In this document: piece after piece, positions 16,213 through 24,370 of the stretch
How positions within the stretch are numbered: the first letter of the stretch is position 1
Layout: each line of letters begins with the position of its first letter
Origin: CAYSSG01 sp964433635
GTDB taxonomy: Bacteria > Atribacterota > Phoenicimicrobiia > Phoenicimicrobiales > Stramentimicrobiaceae
Assembly: GCA_964433635.1 (NCBI GenBank)
Contig: CAYSSG010000026.1
Location: 1-28,109 of the forward strand
DNA: 28,109 nucleotides
Direction of reading: 5' to 3'
The notes under the pieces: model-generated
Told to the model about the DNA's origin: nothing
Seen by the model: the letters and a program-made list of their open reading frames with translations, nothing else
Databases searched by the model: none
Position numbers and translations under genes: made by a program

Positions 16213-18396
16213 ATGATTTCAAAGTTTAATTCTGCTCAAAAAAAAGCCATCACGGCTGGTAATGGACCTGTTCTGATTATTGCCGGTGCAGGAAGTGGAA
16301 AGACAAGTGTTTTAACCCAAAGAATCATGTATCTGATTGAAGAAAGGAATATTAAACCAAACAATGTCATTGCTGTTACCTTTACCAATAAAGCAGCCAA
16401 TGAGATGAAACTAAGAATCAATAGACTGCTTCATTCATCAAATAAACAGTATTCAGAAAATGACAGGATATGGATCGGCACTTTCCATTCTGTTTGTGCC
16501 AGAATACTTCACAAATACAGCTATCTACTAGGTTATCAACAAAGATTCAATATCTATGACAAAAATGACACATTAAGACTGATTAGAAAGTGTATCAAAG
16601 GTCTTAATCTGGATTCCAAACAGTACAAATCGGAATTAATATGCCGTCTGATTGAAAATGCAAAAAATCAATTAATAGATGAAAATCAATATTGCGATGA
16701 CGCCATAGGTTTTTTTAATAAAAAAGTCGGTCAAGTCTATCAGGTTTACCAGACAGAAATGATGAAAAACCAGTCCTTCGACTACGGAGATTTAATCCAG
16801 AAAACAGTCCTGCTGTTTAATCAATTTCCGGATGTTGTAACTTATTATCAGGCAAAATTCCATCATATCCTGGTGGATGAATACCAGGATATCAATCATG
16901 CTCAGTATACATTTATTCAGCTGTTAGCTGAGAAAAGCAGGAATCTGTTTGTAGTCGGTGATCCTGATCAAAGTATATATCGATTTAGAGGAGCAGAGTT
17001 AAGCAACATTATCCATTTTGAAGAGCACTTCCCCAACTGCAGGGTATTCAAATTAGAACAAAATTACCGTTCTTCCAACACAATACTGAAAGGAGCTTCT
17101 GTTGTCATTCAGAATAACAGGTATCGTAAAGAGAAAAATTTATGGACAAATCGAAAAGAGGGAGAAAAAATAAAATTTTATGAGGCTAACAGTTCCTCCG
17201 ATGAAGCAGAATTTATTTCCCGGGAGATTAGTCGTCTAAAAAAAATCAAAAAGTTGTGCTGGAGACATTTTGCAATTCTATATCGTACCAATGCTCAATC
17301 CAGGCCTTTTGAAGAGATTTTAGCCAGAAGCAATATACCATTTAAGTTGATTGGAGGAATCAAGTTCTATGAAAGGAAGGAAATTAAAGATTTGATATCT
17401 TTGTTAAAACTTCTTGACAATCCTCATGACCGCGAATGTTGTTTCAGGTGGTTAGAAATCTACAGGATGGGGATTGGAATGAAAGGTTTTCAAAAATTGA
17501 CGGAGATAGCAGAACAAGAGAATAAATCGATTCTGGAAATCTTACCGGCATTTCTAAACATACCCGGGAATCGGGTAAGCAATGAAAATCAAAAACAAAT
17601 GAAAACCCATCTTCAAATATTTGAAGATTTAAGGAATATGAAAAGAACAAATATTTCAACGATTACTGAAAACTTAATCAGGAGAACAAGATATTATAGT
17701 CTGTTATCCAGCAAAGATGACAGAATGAAAATAGCTCATAAGATTGAAAATGTAAAGACCTTTATACAGTCTATCATTGAATATGAAAAATTAAATCAAA
17801 GGGGAAACCTGAATGATTTTCTTACCTATATAGCACTGATATCTGGTGCCGAAGATCATGTTGAAGAATCATCTACCGGAGACGCGGTGCATTTAATGAC
17901 CTTGCATTGTGCCAAAGGGCTTGAATTTCCTGTTGTTTTTCTTTCTGGATTGGAAGAAGGAATCTTTCCCCATCACAAAAGTTTAACCCATCCACTTGAT
18001 TTAGAAGAAGAAAGGAGATTATGTTATGTAGGTATGACCAGGGCTATGGAAAGTTTATACCTGACATATTGCTGGCGAAGAAATATGGATGGCAGGACAA
18101 CATTTAATCAGAAATCACGTTTCTTTAATGAAATTCCCAAGGAATACCTTGAAAAAACAGAAATGATACCAAATGACCTTTTTTTTCAACCGGAGGTTAA
18201 TACGCCTGGGGATGGAAAGTTGATACAGGTAGATGATCCTATTATTCATCCTGATTGGGGCCAGGGAAAGGTCATCAGCAAGAAAGAAGTAGAAAATGAT
18301 CAATATATTACGGTTCATTTTGAAGATTACGGGATTAAAAAATTATCATTAAAATATGCACCCATAAAAAAGATAGAGAAAGAATTACATGGATAA
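16213..18396 (+). CDS. pcrA: ATP-dependent DNA helicase, UvrD/PcrA type
   Basis: This superfamily 1A 3-prime to 5-prime helicase acts in nucleotide-excision repair, replication restart and RNA polymerase displacement. It has 727 residues from ATG 16213 (MISKFNSAQKKAI), favoured over ATG 16198 because an AAGG lies 8 bases upstream and the family usually begins this way. Motifs in order are the Q-motif region FNSAQKKAI, Walker A GAGSGKT, TFTNKAANEMK (Ia), IGTFHSVCARIL, DEYQDI (II), GDPDQSIYRFRGA (III), LEQNYRSS (IV), VHLMTLHCAKGLEFPVVFL (V) and EERRLCYVGMTRA (VI). The C-terminal DDPIIHPDWGQGKVISKK segment matches the Tudor-like tail known in PcrA. The gene is whole. Its stop lies inside the terminator hairpin of the convergent gene. 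Confidence 0.94.
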   Translation: MISKFNSAQKKAITAGNGPVLIIAGAGSGKTSVLTQRIMYLIEERNIKPNNVIAVTFTNKAANEMKLRINRLLHSSNKQYSENDRIWIGTFHSVCARILHKYSYLLGYQQRFNIYDKNDTLRLIRKCIKGLNLDSKQYKSELICRLIENAKNQLIDENQYCDDAIGFFNKKVGQVYQVYQTEMMKNQSFDYGDLIQKTVLLFNQFPDVVTYYQAKFHHILVDEYQDINHAQYTFIQLLAEKSRNLFVVGDPDQSIYRFRGAELSNIIHFEEHFPNCRVFKLEQNYRSSNTILKGASVVIQNNRYRKEKNLWTNRKEGEKIKFYEANSSSDEAEFISREISRLKKIKKLCWRHFAILYRTNAQSRPFEEILARSNIPFKLIGGIKFYERKEIKDLISLLKLLDNPHDRECCFRWLEIYRMGIGMKGFQKLTEIAEQENKSILEILPAFLNIPGNRVSNENQKQMKTHLQIFEDLRNMKRTNISTITENLIRRTRYYSLLSSKDDRMKIAHKIENVKTFIQSIIEYEKLNQRGNLNDFLTYIALISGAEDHVEESSTGDAVHLMTLHCAKGLEFPVVFLSGLEEGIFPHHKSLTHPLDLEEERRLCYVGMTRAMESLYLTYCWRRNMDGRTTFNQKSRFFNEIPKEYLEKTEMIPNDLFFQPEVNTPGDGKLIQVDDPIIHPDWGQGKVISKKEVENDQYITVHFEDYGIKKLSLKYAPIKKIEKELHG

Positions 18397-18411
18397 AACT
18401 TTCTCTATCTT
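18366..18411 (-). terminator. Intrinsic terminator for the convergent ppiC-like gene
   Basis: A 13-bp perfect stem, AAGATAGAGAAAG (18370-18382) with CTTTCTCTATCTT (18399-18411), is followed on the minus strand by six T residues (18366-18371). On the plus strand it is followed by CTAAAAACA, so it serves mainly the minus-strand gene. The pcrA stop (18394-18396) lies in its loop. A second short stem (18422-18439, GATGAT/ATCATC) lies closer to the ppiC-like stop. Confidence 0.8.
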
Positions 18412-18454
18412 CTAAAAACAGATGATTTTAACATCATCAAAAAATGAGGATTTT

Positions 18455-19351
18455 TTATTCTTCCTGTTCTGTCTCTTCTGTTTCCTCTGTCTCTTGAATG
18501 AGAGTCATATTCCTTTCGATTACAGCCTGATTCTCAAGGTTTTGCAAGAAAAGATCAAAGGCTTCTTGCTGCCTTTGGGGAAGCAACTGATATTCAATAT
18601 CTTCTTTTACTTCAGCTAATTCCAGATATCGTGAAGAATTCTTTTCTACTACTTTAAAAATATGAAATCCCTGTTCGACCGGTATAATCTCACTGATTTC
18701 ACCCGGATTTAGAGCGAATAACCGATCCTCAATATCAGCCATCAATGTTCCTTTACTGATTAAGCCAATATCTCCTCCTGCAGATGCACTTGAGGCAATG
18801 GATTTTTCTTTTGCCAAAGTTGTAAAATCCTGACCTTCCTCTAATTGTTGCTTGATTTCCATAGCCTGCTCCTCATTTTCCACTAAGATGTCAAGTGCAT
18901 ATACCTCTTCTTCCTGCCAATAATCTTCCTTGTTTTCCTCATAATAGGATGCAATATCATCATCGGTTAAAATCGTTTTACCGACAATTTCTTTCTCCAG
19001 AAGATATTGAATGAGTATCTGATCTGTCGTGTTTTTAATCTGAAAGGCTACCTCTGGATCATTCCGGAGGTTAATCTCATCAGCTTTTTGAATCAGTAAA
19101 GTCTGGGTAATCAACTGTTCCAGTACATCTTCTTTACTCAACTGAATTTTATAATTTTCCGGAATCATATCCCAGTATTGTTCAAAGTTGTCAAGGGTAA
19201 TAATCTCCTCATTAATAATAGCCAGGATATCTGTACTCTCTTCCTGCTGATTTTGTGCTGCTCCCTGAATGCAGATAAAGAAGAGTAAAAGCATTGGAAA
19301 AATGACAGCAAAGATAAAAAATGTAGACATTTTTTTTAGATTTTTAATCAA
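18455..19351 (-). CDS. Secreted peptidyl-prolyl cis-trans isomerase (SurA/PrsA-like, PpiC domain)
   Basis: This predicted exported foldase acts on proteins outside the membrane. From the preferred start it has 298 residues. A signal or anchor helix at about 8-30 is rich in Phe, Leu and Ile and ends in CIQGAAQ. No proper lipobox precedes the cysteine, so it is not an obvious PrsA-type lipoprotein. A SurA-like N-terminal chaperone region (AIINEEIITLDNFEQYW to KEIVGKTILTDDDI) is followed by a PpiC parvulin domain with LVENEEQAMEIKQQLEEGQ, SAGGDIGLISKG, LNPGEISEIIPVEQGFHIFK. The tail is acidic with TEETEETEQEE. TTG at 19351 is preferred because AAAGGAGA lies 8 bases upstream; the TTG at 19369 would place that site inside the gene. 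Confidence 0.88.
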   Translation of the reverse strand: MIKNLKKMSTFFIFAVIFPMLLLFFICIQGAAQNQQEESTDILAIINEEIITLDNFEQYWDMIPENYKIQLSKEDVLEQLITQTLLIQKADEINLRNDPEVAFQIKNTTDQILIQYLLEKEIVGKTILTDDDIASYYEENKEDYWQEEEVYALDILVENEEQAMEIKQQLEEGQDFTTLAKEKSIASSASAGGDIGLISKGTLMADIEDRLFALNPGEISEIIPVEQGFHIFKVVEKNSSRYLELAEVKEDIEYQLLPQRQQEAFDLFLQNLENQAVIERNMTLIQETEETEETEQEE

Positions 19352-19685
19352 AGAACTTTCTCCTTTCAATTTTAACTATATCTCAAAATAGTGCTAAATT
19401 AGAAATAATGGTTCACAAAACTTCATAAAAGTTTAACATAAGAAGAAGATTAAGTAAAGAAAAAGATTCTTTCGAGGATTACATACCCATGGAATATTTT
19501 CATAAATTTATCATGGCTGATAGAATTAATTGTACTAAATGACTTATCCTTGAGAATAAAGATTGAAAATATTTAAACACAGAAATGAAATGATTATTTC
19601 CTTGAATATTCATTGATGATATAATATAATTTTATATAACTTGGTTATTTTATCGACTTATCATAGATGAAAAGGGGGTGAAGAT
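19352..19685. other. Divergent spacer between the ppiC-like gene and rpsU
   Basis: This 334-base AT-rich stretch separates two divergent genes. It carries the rpsU promoter near its right end and a small AAACTT/AAGTTT stem at 19418-19434. A 17-codon ATG frame at 19489-19542 has only a weak upstream GAGGA, and I do not call it a gene. No clear promoter for the minus-strand gene, RNA gene or repeat could be recognised. Confidence 0.5.
19602..19630 (+). promoter_or_regulatory. Promoter of rpsU-yqeY
   Basis: TTGAAT (19602-19607) and TATAAT (19625-19630) are separated by 17 bases. An overlapping alternative TATAAT lies at 19620-19625. Transcription would start near 19637, about 50 bases before rpsU. 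Confidence 0.7.
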
Positions 19686-19874
19686 ATGGCAACAATAAGA
19701 GTGAAAGATGACGAAGAATTTGATCATGCGCTAAAGCGCTTTAAAAAAGAATGCCAGAAAAGTGGCATTATATCTGATATTAAAAAACATGAATATTATG
19801 AAAAACCAAGTGAAAGAAGAAAAAGAAAATTAATAGCAGCACAACGTAAAAAGAAAAGGAGAGGAAGAAAATAA
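19686..19874 (+). CDS. rpsU: 30S ribosomal protein S21
   Basis: This small basic protein of the 30S subunit helps in initiation. The 62 residues include VKDDEEFDHALKRFKKECQK and the lysine/arginine-rich tail KPSERRKRKLIAAQRKKKRR, both typical of S21. A strong GGGGGTGAA site lies just upstream. The stop codon is immediately followed by the TTG start of yqeY, so the two are translated as a pair. Confidence 0.97.
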   Translation: MATIRVKDDEEFDHALKRFKKECQKSGIISDIKKHEYYEKPSERRKRKLIAAQRKKKRRGRK

Positions 19875-20342
19875 TTGTCTGAAAGGATTTCTTTAGAAGA
19901 AAAGATTCTGAATGATTATAAGAAGGCACTTAAAGAGGGTAAAAAGACTGAAATTGCCTGCCTAAGACTATTAAGATCTGAAATAAAGAATGAACAGATT
20001 GAAAAAAAAGATGCCCTTACCGATGACGAAATCATTCAGATACTCAGAAGATGTCTGAAAAAAGAAGTAGAATCTCTGGAATATTTTATCAGGGGTAATC
20101 GAACTGAAAGTATCACTCAAACAAGAGATGAAATTGATATCATTAAAAGATATCTTCCTTTAATGCTTTCTTCTGAGGAGATTGGAGATATTGCCAGAAA
20201 AATCGTTACCGAGAAACAATTGAAAGGTCTAACAGGACTTGGGCCAGCAATGAAATTGATAATGAATGAATTAAAAGGAAGGGCTGACGGCACTCTGGTA
20301 AATCAAATTGTCAGAAAAATATTGGAAGAAAATTGTGAATAG
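19875..20342 (+). CDS. yqeY: GatB/YqeY domain protein
   Basis: This 155-residue protein resembles the tail domain of GatB, the tRNA-dependent amidotransferase subunit; stand-alone members are thought to touch tRNA, but their exact role is not settled. Matching segments are LNDYKKALKEGKKTEIACLRLLRSEIKN, DDEIIQILRRCLKKEVESLEYF, RDEIDIIKRYLPLMLSSEEI, GLTGLGPAMKLIMNELKGRADG. The start is TTG, directly touching the rpsU stop, with GGAGAGGAAG in the end of rpsU acting as the ribosome binding site. The rpsU-yqeY pair is common in low-GC bacteria. Confidence 0.93.
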   Translation: MSERISLEEKILNDYKKALKEGKKTEIACLRLLRSEIKNEQIEKKDALTDDEIIQILRRCLKKEVESLEYFIRGNRTESITQTRDEIDIIKRYLPLMLSSEEIGDIARKIVTEKQLKGLTGLGPAMKLIMNELKGRADGTLVNQIVRKILEENCE

Positions 20343-20364
20343 ATGTCACTTCTAACAGATAGAT

Positions 20365-20398
20365 GGCTCAGAATAAAAATCTGAGCCTTTTATTTTTT
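20365..20398 (+). terminator. Intrinsic terminator after yqeY
   Basis: The stem GGCTCAGA (20365-20372) with TCTGAGCC (20380-20387), and a 7-base loop, is followed by TTTTATTTTTT. It closes the rpsU-yqeY transcript before the phoH promoter. Confidence 0.92.
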
Positions 20399-20449
20399 AG
20401 GAATAAATTGCATCTTTCCCAAAAGAATTTCAAAGAGAAGAGATGGCTA

Positions 20450-20478
20450 TTGCAACATCTGTGTAAATCCGTTATAAT
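20450..20478 (+). promoter_or_regulatory. Promoter of phoH-pgpH-ybeY
   Basis: TTGCAA (20450-20455) and a perfect TATAAT (20473-20478) are separated by 17 bases, just beyond the yqeY terminator. The transcript would carry a leader of about 95 bases before phoH. Confidence 0.8.
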
Positions 20479-20580
20479 ATCTTGTCTGTAACGAAACGAG
20501 CAATAGATCGTATAGAACCTAAGTTATCAATAATGAAAAGGAATCCTTTCTGAAATGAAAAACAGATTGATCGCAAAATA

Positions 20581-21615
20581 ATGATTCCCATATCCGGTAA
20601 TAGCATGGAAGAACAATCAGTAATCATTAAAAGTGAAGATGAATTAAGAGAACTTTTCGGTCATCTTGACACAAAAATTAAATTTATCAGTCAGTCATTA
20701 TCCGTTCAAGTATCAACAAGAAACAGCAACAATTTGACAATTCTGGGAAAAAAGGATGATGTCAATCGAGCCGTTAAGGTCATTGAAGATCTGCTGGTGA
20801 TTATACGAGGTGGTTTCCCTGTCGATTTGTCCGAAATACGATACCAGATTGATATGATAAAAGAAAATAATTCAATTCATTTAAATGAATTGTACGAGGA
20901 GACCATTCAGGTATTCAAAAAAGATAAAATCATCAGACCAAAGACATTTGGACAGAAGCAGATATTAGAAAAAATACATCATAATGATATATTATTCGTT
21001 ATAGGTCCGGCTGGAACCGGAAAAACCTTTTTAGCTGTTGCCATTGCGATTTCGTCACTAAGAAAAAAGGAGGTTGATAGAATTATTTTAGTCCGTCCGG
21101 CAGTGGAAGCAGGAGAGAGCCTGGGTTTTTTACCAGGTGATCTGATGGAAAAAATTGATCCTTATTTCCGGCCTCTTTATGATGCGATCTATGAGATGAT
21201 GCCCAGTGATAAATTCCAGAATTATCTGGAGCGTGGAACGATCGAAATCGCTCCTTTAGCTTATATGAGAGGAAGAACTCTCAATAATTCCTTTATTATA
21301 TTAGATGACGCACAAAATACTACTCTCGGGCAAATGAAAATGTTTTTAACGAGATTTGGATTTGGTTCCAAGATTATCGTGACTGGAGACATTACTCAGG
21401 TTGACTTGCCACAAAAAACAAGTTCCGGATTATCAAGTATTGCCGGGATTCTAAGAGATATTGAAGGCATTGAATTTGTATATCTGGAAAAGAAAGATGT
21501 GGTCAGGCACCGATTAGTCAGGGAAATCATACGTGCTTATGAAAATGAACATTTCAACCAGAAAATCAGTCCAGACATCTCCATGAATTTTAAAGATGAA
21601 AATGAAAAAAGATAA
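20581..21615 (+). CDS. phoH: PhoH-family ATPase
   Basis: This predicted cytosolic ATPase, linked to RNA metabolism, has 344 residues, near the usual 310-330 plus a short extension. A KH-like N-terminal region (ISQSLSVQVSTRNSNNLTIL) is followed by TFGQKQILEKI, Walker A GPAGTGKT at 142-149, LVRPAVEAGESLGFLPGDLMEKIDPY, Walker B FIILDDAQNTT at about 238-248 and VTGDITQVDLP. Walker B reads Leu-Asp242-Asp243-Ala-Gln where the family normally has Leu-Asp-Glu-Ala-Gln, a conservative but notable change. No good ribosome binding site precedes ATG 20581; ATG 20605 is an alternative start. It overlaps the next gene by 20 bases, as expected in the phoH-pgpH-ybeY operon. Confidence 0.93.
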   Translation: MIPISGNSMEEQSVIIKSEDELRELFGHLDTKIKFISQSLSVQVSTRNSNNLTILGKKDDVNRAVKVIEDLLVIIRGGFPVDLSEIRYQIDMIKENNSIHLNELYEETIQVFKKDKIIRPKTFGQKQILEKIHHNDILFVIGPAGTGKTFLAVAIAISSLRKKEVDRIILVRPAVEAGESLGFLPGDLMEKIDPYFRPLYDAIYEMMPSDKFQNYLERGTIEIAPLAYMRGRTLNNSFIILDDAQNTTLGQMKMFLTRFGFGSKIIVTGDITQVDLPQKTSSGLSSIAGILRDIEGIEFVYLEKKDVVRHRLVREIIRAYENEHFNQKISPDISMNFKDENEKR

Positions 21616-23887
21616 ATACTCCAAAAAAACAGTTAACTTGCTGCAGAAGAGTTCGTTACAAAAAATATTTATTCTTCTGTTTCTATTCCTGGTTATCACT
21701 TTTATCCTTTCAATTAACTTTATACCGAGTAAGGTTGTCCTGAAAGAAGGAGAGGTAGCTAACAAGGACATTATAGCACCCAAAACCGTTGAGTTTGTTG
21801 ATGAAAAGGCAACTGAAAAATTAAGAGAAGAGGCAGCCAAATCTATTCGTGAAGTGTATAATCTAAACCTGGCAAGTATCGAAAATGCAGACAGAGAAAC
21901 TGATCTTTTCTTCTCCGATATTAAGTTACTAAGAGATAAATATTACACTGTCGAAGACAACCAACCTCAAAAAATCCCGGACACTACTCCATCACCGTTT
22001 CCAGATGATTCTACCATCCATCATGATTTACAGGAAATCATTGAGAGATATTCATTGGAAATAGAAGAAATAACTCTGCTGAACCTGTTAAAATCAGATC
22101 CAACCACAACGGAAGAGATAGAAAAAAATTCTCGTTTGTCCATACGAAAGATTATGCAACAGGGCATTAAGGAAGAAGATATCGAAGAAGCCAGAAAACA
22201 GTTGGTAAGGGATATCAGCGAAATCTCCACAAACCCTTATAGTGCCGTCATTGCGAGTGAAATTGGCGTTCATTTTATAGAGCCAAGCCTTTTTTTAGAT
22301 ATCGAGGCAACAGATAACAAAAGACAGGATGCTGTAAGTGCAGTTAAGGATGTTAAAAGTATTATTCGGAAGGACCAGATTATTATTCGAAAAGGCGAAA
22401 TTGTTACCTCTGAACATACTGATAAATTGACCATATTGGGATTACAGAATCCCATATTGCATTTCGAGAATATTATTGGTTTGTTACTGATTAATTTTTT
22501 ATTGATTCTCCTGCTCGGTCTTTATCTATATTTTTATCAAAAAGACATTTATGAGAGTGCCAATAAATTGATTCTTTTAAGTGTTTTATATGCTACAATG
22601 GTATTTATTGCAAAAATTACCGGAGAGATATCCGGCTATCTTATTCCCATTGCTTTTTCTTCCATGCTTATCGCTCTTGCCATTGATTTCAGACTGGCAT
22701 TATGGATGACTTTTATTATCGGACTGAATATCGGTTTTATCTTTCTGGGGGAAATAGATTATATACTTGTTGCCATCATTGGTGGACTTATTTCTATTTT
22801 CAGCATTCAAAAAGCAACCCAACGCTCAAGCTTGACCCGTGCCGGACTGCTCATTGCCATTGTTAATATTTTTTCCATTCTGGCTCTGGGACTAATACAC
22901 GGTCATCCTTCACAGATCATCCTGGAAAACTGCATGTGGGGTGTATTAAATGGTTTTGTTTCAGCCATATTAACCATCGGAATTCTTCCCTTTTTAGAGG
23001 GATTTTTTGATATTACTTCTTCCTTCAGATTGATGGAATTATCAAACCCAAATCAACCCCTGTTGAAACAGTTATTGGTTGAAGCTCCGGGCACCTATCA
23101 TCATAGTGTAGTAGTAGGAAATTTAGCAGAGGCTGCTGCAGAGGAAATCGGTGCAAATGCTTTGCTGGCACGTGCAGGAGCTTATTATCATGATGTTGGA
23201 AAATTAAAAAGACCTTACTTTTTTTCTGAAAACCAGGAAGCCTATAAAAATACTCATGATGATCTGGAACCCAGTCTGAGTGCACTGGTAATAGCTTCTC
23301 ATGTGAAAGATGGCGTTGAAATGGCAAAAAAATATCGATTGCCTAAATCCATTATTGATATTTTAAACCAGCATCATGGAACGGGCTTAATCAGCTATTT
23401 CTTCCATCGAGCATTACAGTCAAATGATTCCAAATCTGATGATGTTAAAGAGGAAAATTATCGCTATGCGGGACCAAAACCCCATAGTAAGGAGGCTGGC
23501 ATTATTTTGTTAGCCGACACGCTTGAGGCAGAAGCCAGAACCCTTACCAATCCGACCTCCAGTCGGATCAAAAACCTCACGCAGAATGTCATTAACCGTA
23601 ATCTGGAAAATGGTCAATTAGACAACTGTAATCTAACCCTGAGAGACCTAAACAAAATCAAGGATGTTTTTTCCAGAATACTAACTGGCATGTTCCACAA
23701 TCGGGTAGAATATCCCGATGAAGATTTAATTAATAAACTAAAAAAGGACCGTTACCAGAGTGAAAGTACAAATCAAAAATCATCAGAAAAAGCCAATCAA
23801 TCTGCTGAATCTGAAAAAAGTCCTCCTGACAGTCATGGAAATAATGGAACAAACGGAGGCAAGCGAAGTAAGCATTCTACTGACTGA
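21596..23887 (+). CDS. 7TM-HD membrane phosphodiesterase (PgpH/YqfF type, probable c-di-AMP hydrolase)
   Basis: This integral membrane protein is probably a cyclic di-AMP phosphodiesterase. It has 763 residues. One N-terminal helix (about 24-43) leads to a large outward domain (about 44-300: KEGEVANKDIIAPKTVEFVD and later VKSIIRKDQIIIRKGEIVTS), then a cluster of about seven helices. A cytosolic HD domain follows, with HHSVVVGN (His502/His503) and the metal motif HDVGK (His532, Asp533), then GMFHNRVEYPDEDL. The last 43 or so residues are a polar Ser/Asn/Lys/Glu-rich tail beyond the usual end, encoded in the 128 bases that overlap ybeY. ATG 21596 or 21602 is the start, overlapping the end of phoH. 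Family assignment is firm; substrate is inferred from characterised PgpH. Confidence 0.92.
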   Translation: MKMKKDKYSKKTVNLLQKSSLQKIFILLFLFLVITFILSINFIPSKVVLKEGEVANKDIIAPKTVEFVDEKATEKLREEAAKSIREVYNLNLASIENADRETDLFFSDIKLLRDKYYTVEDNQPQKIPDTTPSPFPDDSTIHHDLQEIIERYSLEIEEITLLNLLKSDPTTTEEIEKNSRLSIRKIMQQGIKEEDIEEARKQLVRDISEISTNPYSAVIASEIGVHFIEPSLFLDIEATDNKRQDAVSAVKDVKSIIRKDQIIIRKGEIVTSEHTDKLTILGLQNPILHFENIIGLLLINFLLILLLGLYLYFYQKDIYESANKLILLSVLYATMVFIAKITGEISGYLIPIAFSSMLIALAIDFRLALWMTFIIGLNIGFIFLGEIDYILVAIIGGLISIFSIQKATQRSSLTRAGLLIAIVNIFSILALGLIHGHPSQIILENCMWGVLNGFVSAILTIGILPFLEGFFDITSSFRLMELSNPNQPLLKQLLVEAPGTYHHSVVVGNLAEAAAEEIGANALLARAGAYYHDVGKLKRPYFFSENQEAYKNTHDDLEPSLSALVIASHVKDGVEMAKKYRLPKSIIDILNQHHGTGLISYFFHRALQSNDSKSDDVKEENYRYAGPKPHSKEAGIILLADTLEAEARTLTNPTSSRIKNLTQNVINRNLENGQLDNCNLTLRDLNKIKDVFSRILTGMFHNRVEYPDEDLINKLKKDRYQSESTNQKSSEKANQSAESEKSPPDSHGNNGTNGGKRSKHSTD

Positions 23888-24227
23888 TGATCAGGAGATG
23901 CGGCAATTAAATAGACATTACCGAGATATAGATGCCCCTACAGATGTTCTGGCTTTCAGTCAGATAGAAGAACAGGGAGACTTCTTCATACCGGATACAT
24001 CAGAAGAACATCTATTAGGTGATATCGTTATTTCCATAGAAACAGCACAAAGGCAAGCCAGCCATTTCAATCATTCTTTAGAGGAAGAGCTGACTATTCT
24101 TCTGATTCACGGTCTATTGCATCTATTGGGATATGATCATTTTGATGAAGAAGAAGCTAAAAAAATGCAATCTCTGGAAAGTAAAATATGGCACCATATG
24201 TTTGAAAAAACAGATGAAACGAAATAG
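23760..24227 (+). CDS. ybeY: Endoribonuclease YbeY (16S rRNA maturation factor)
   Basis: This single-strand endoribonuclease is needed for 16S rRNA 3-prime end processing and ribosome quality control. The 155 residues are full length. The zinc-binding signature HGLLHLLGYDH (His-x3-His-x5-His) is intact. SILLTDDQEMRQLNRHYRDI and DAPTDVLAFSQ are typical, and so is the N-terminus MKVQIKNHQKKPINLLNLKK. The start is GTG at 23760, supported by AAAAAGGA (23741-23748) 11 bases upstream, even though it lies 128 bases inside pgpH in another frame. Many relatives have dgkA, cdd or era next; here a transporter operon follows. Confidence 0.95.
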   Translation: MKVQIKNHQKKPINLLNLKKVLLTVMEIMEQTEASEVSILLTDDQEMRQLNRHYRDIDAPTDVLAFSQIEEQGDFFIPDTSEEHLLGDIVISIETAQRQASHFNHSLEEELTILLIHGLLHLLGYDHFDEEEAKKMQSLESKIWHHMFEKTDETK

Positions 24228-24230
24228 AAG

Positions 24231-24259
24231 TTGAAATTTTAATTAAAATAATGCATAAT
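24231..24259 (+). promoter_or_regulatory. Candidate promoter of the TAXI-TRAP operon
   Basis: TTGAAA (24231-24236) and CATAAT (24254-24259) are spaced 17 bases apart, just after the ybeY stop; a TATAAT also lies at 24260-24265. It would give a leader of about 105 bases. Confidence 0.6.
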
Positions 24260-24370
24260 TATAATAGAGTAAGAGATTCAAAATAAGAAGCAGAGAGGAG
24301 TGATAGAAAGTTATATACAATATTTTTGTCATAAATGTAACGTCAATAAAAAACATTTTGGAGGTTATGT

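Noticed and set aside
18455..19351. PrsA-type lipoprotein assignment for the isomerase
   Set aside because: The cysteine near the end of the signal region is preceded by Phe-Phe-Ile rather than a lipobox, so a plain signal peptide or anchor is more likely.
19489..19542. A 17-codon ATG frame in the spacer before rpsU
   Set aside because: Very short, only a weak GAGGA upstream, and located before the rpsU promoter; no reason to call it a gene.
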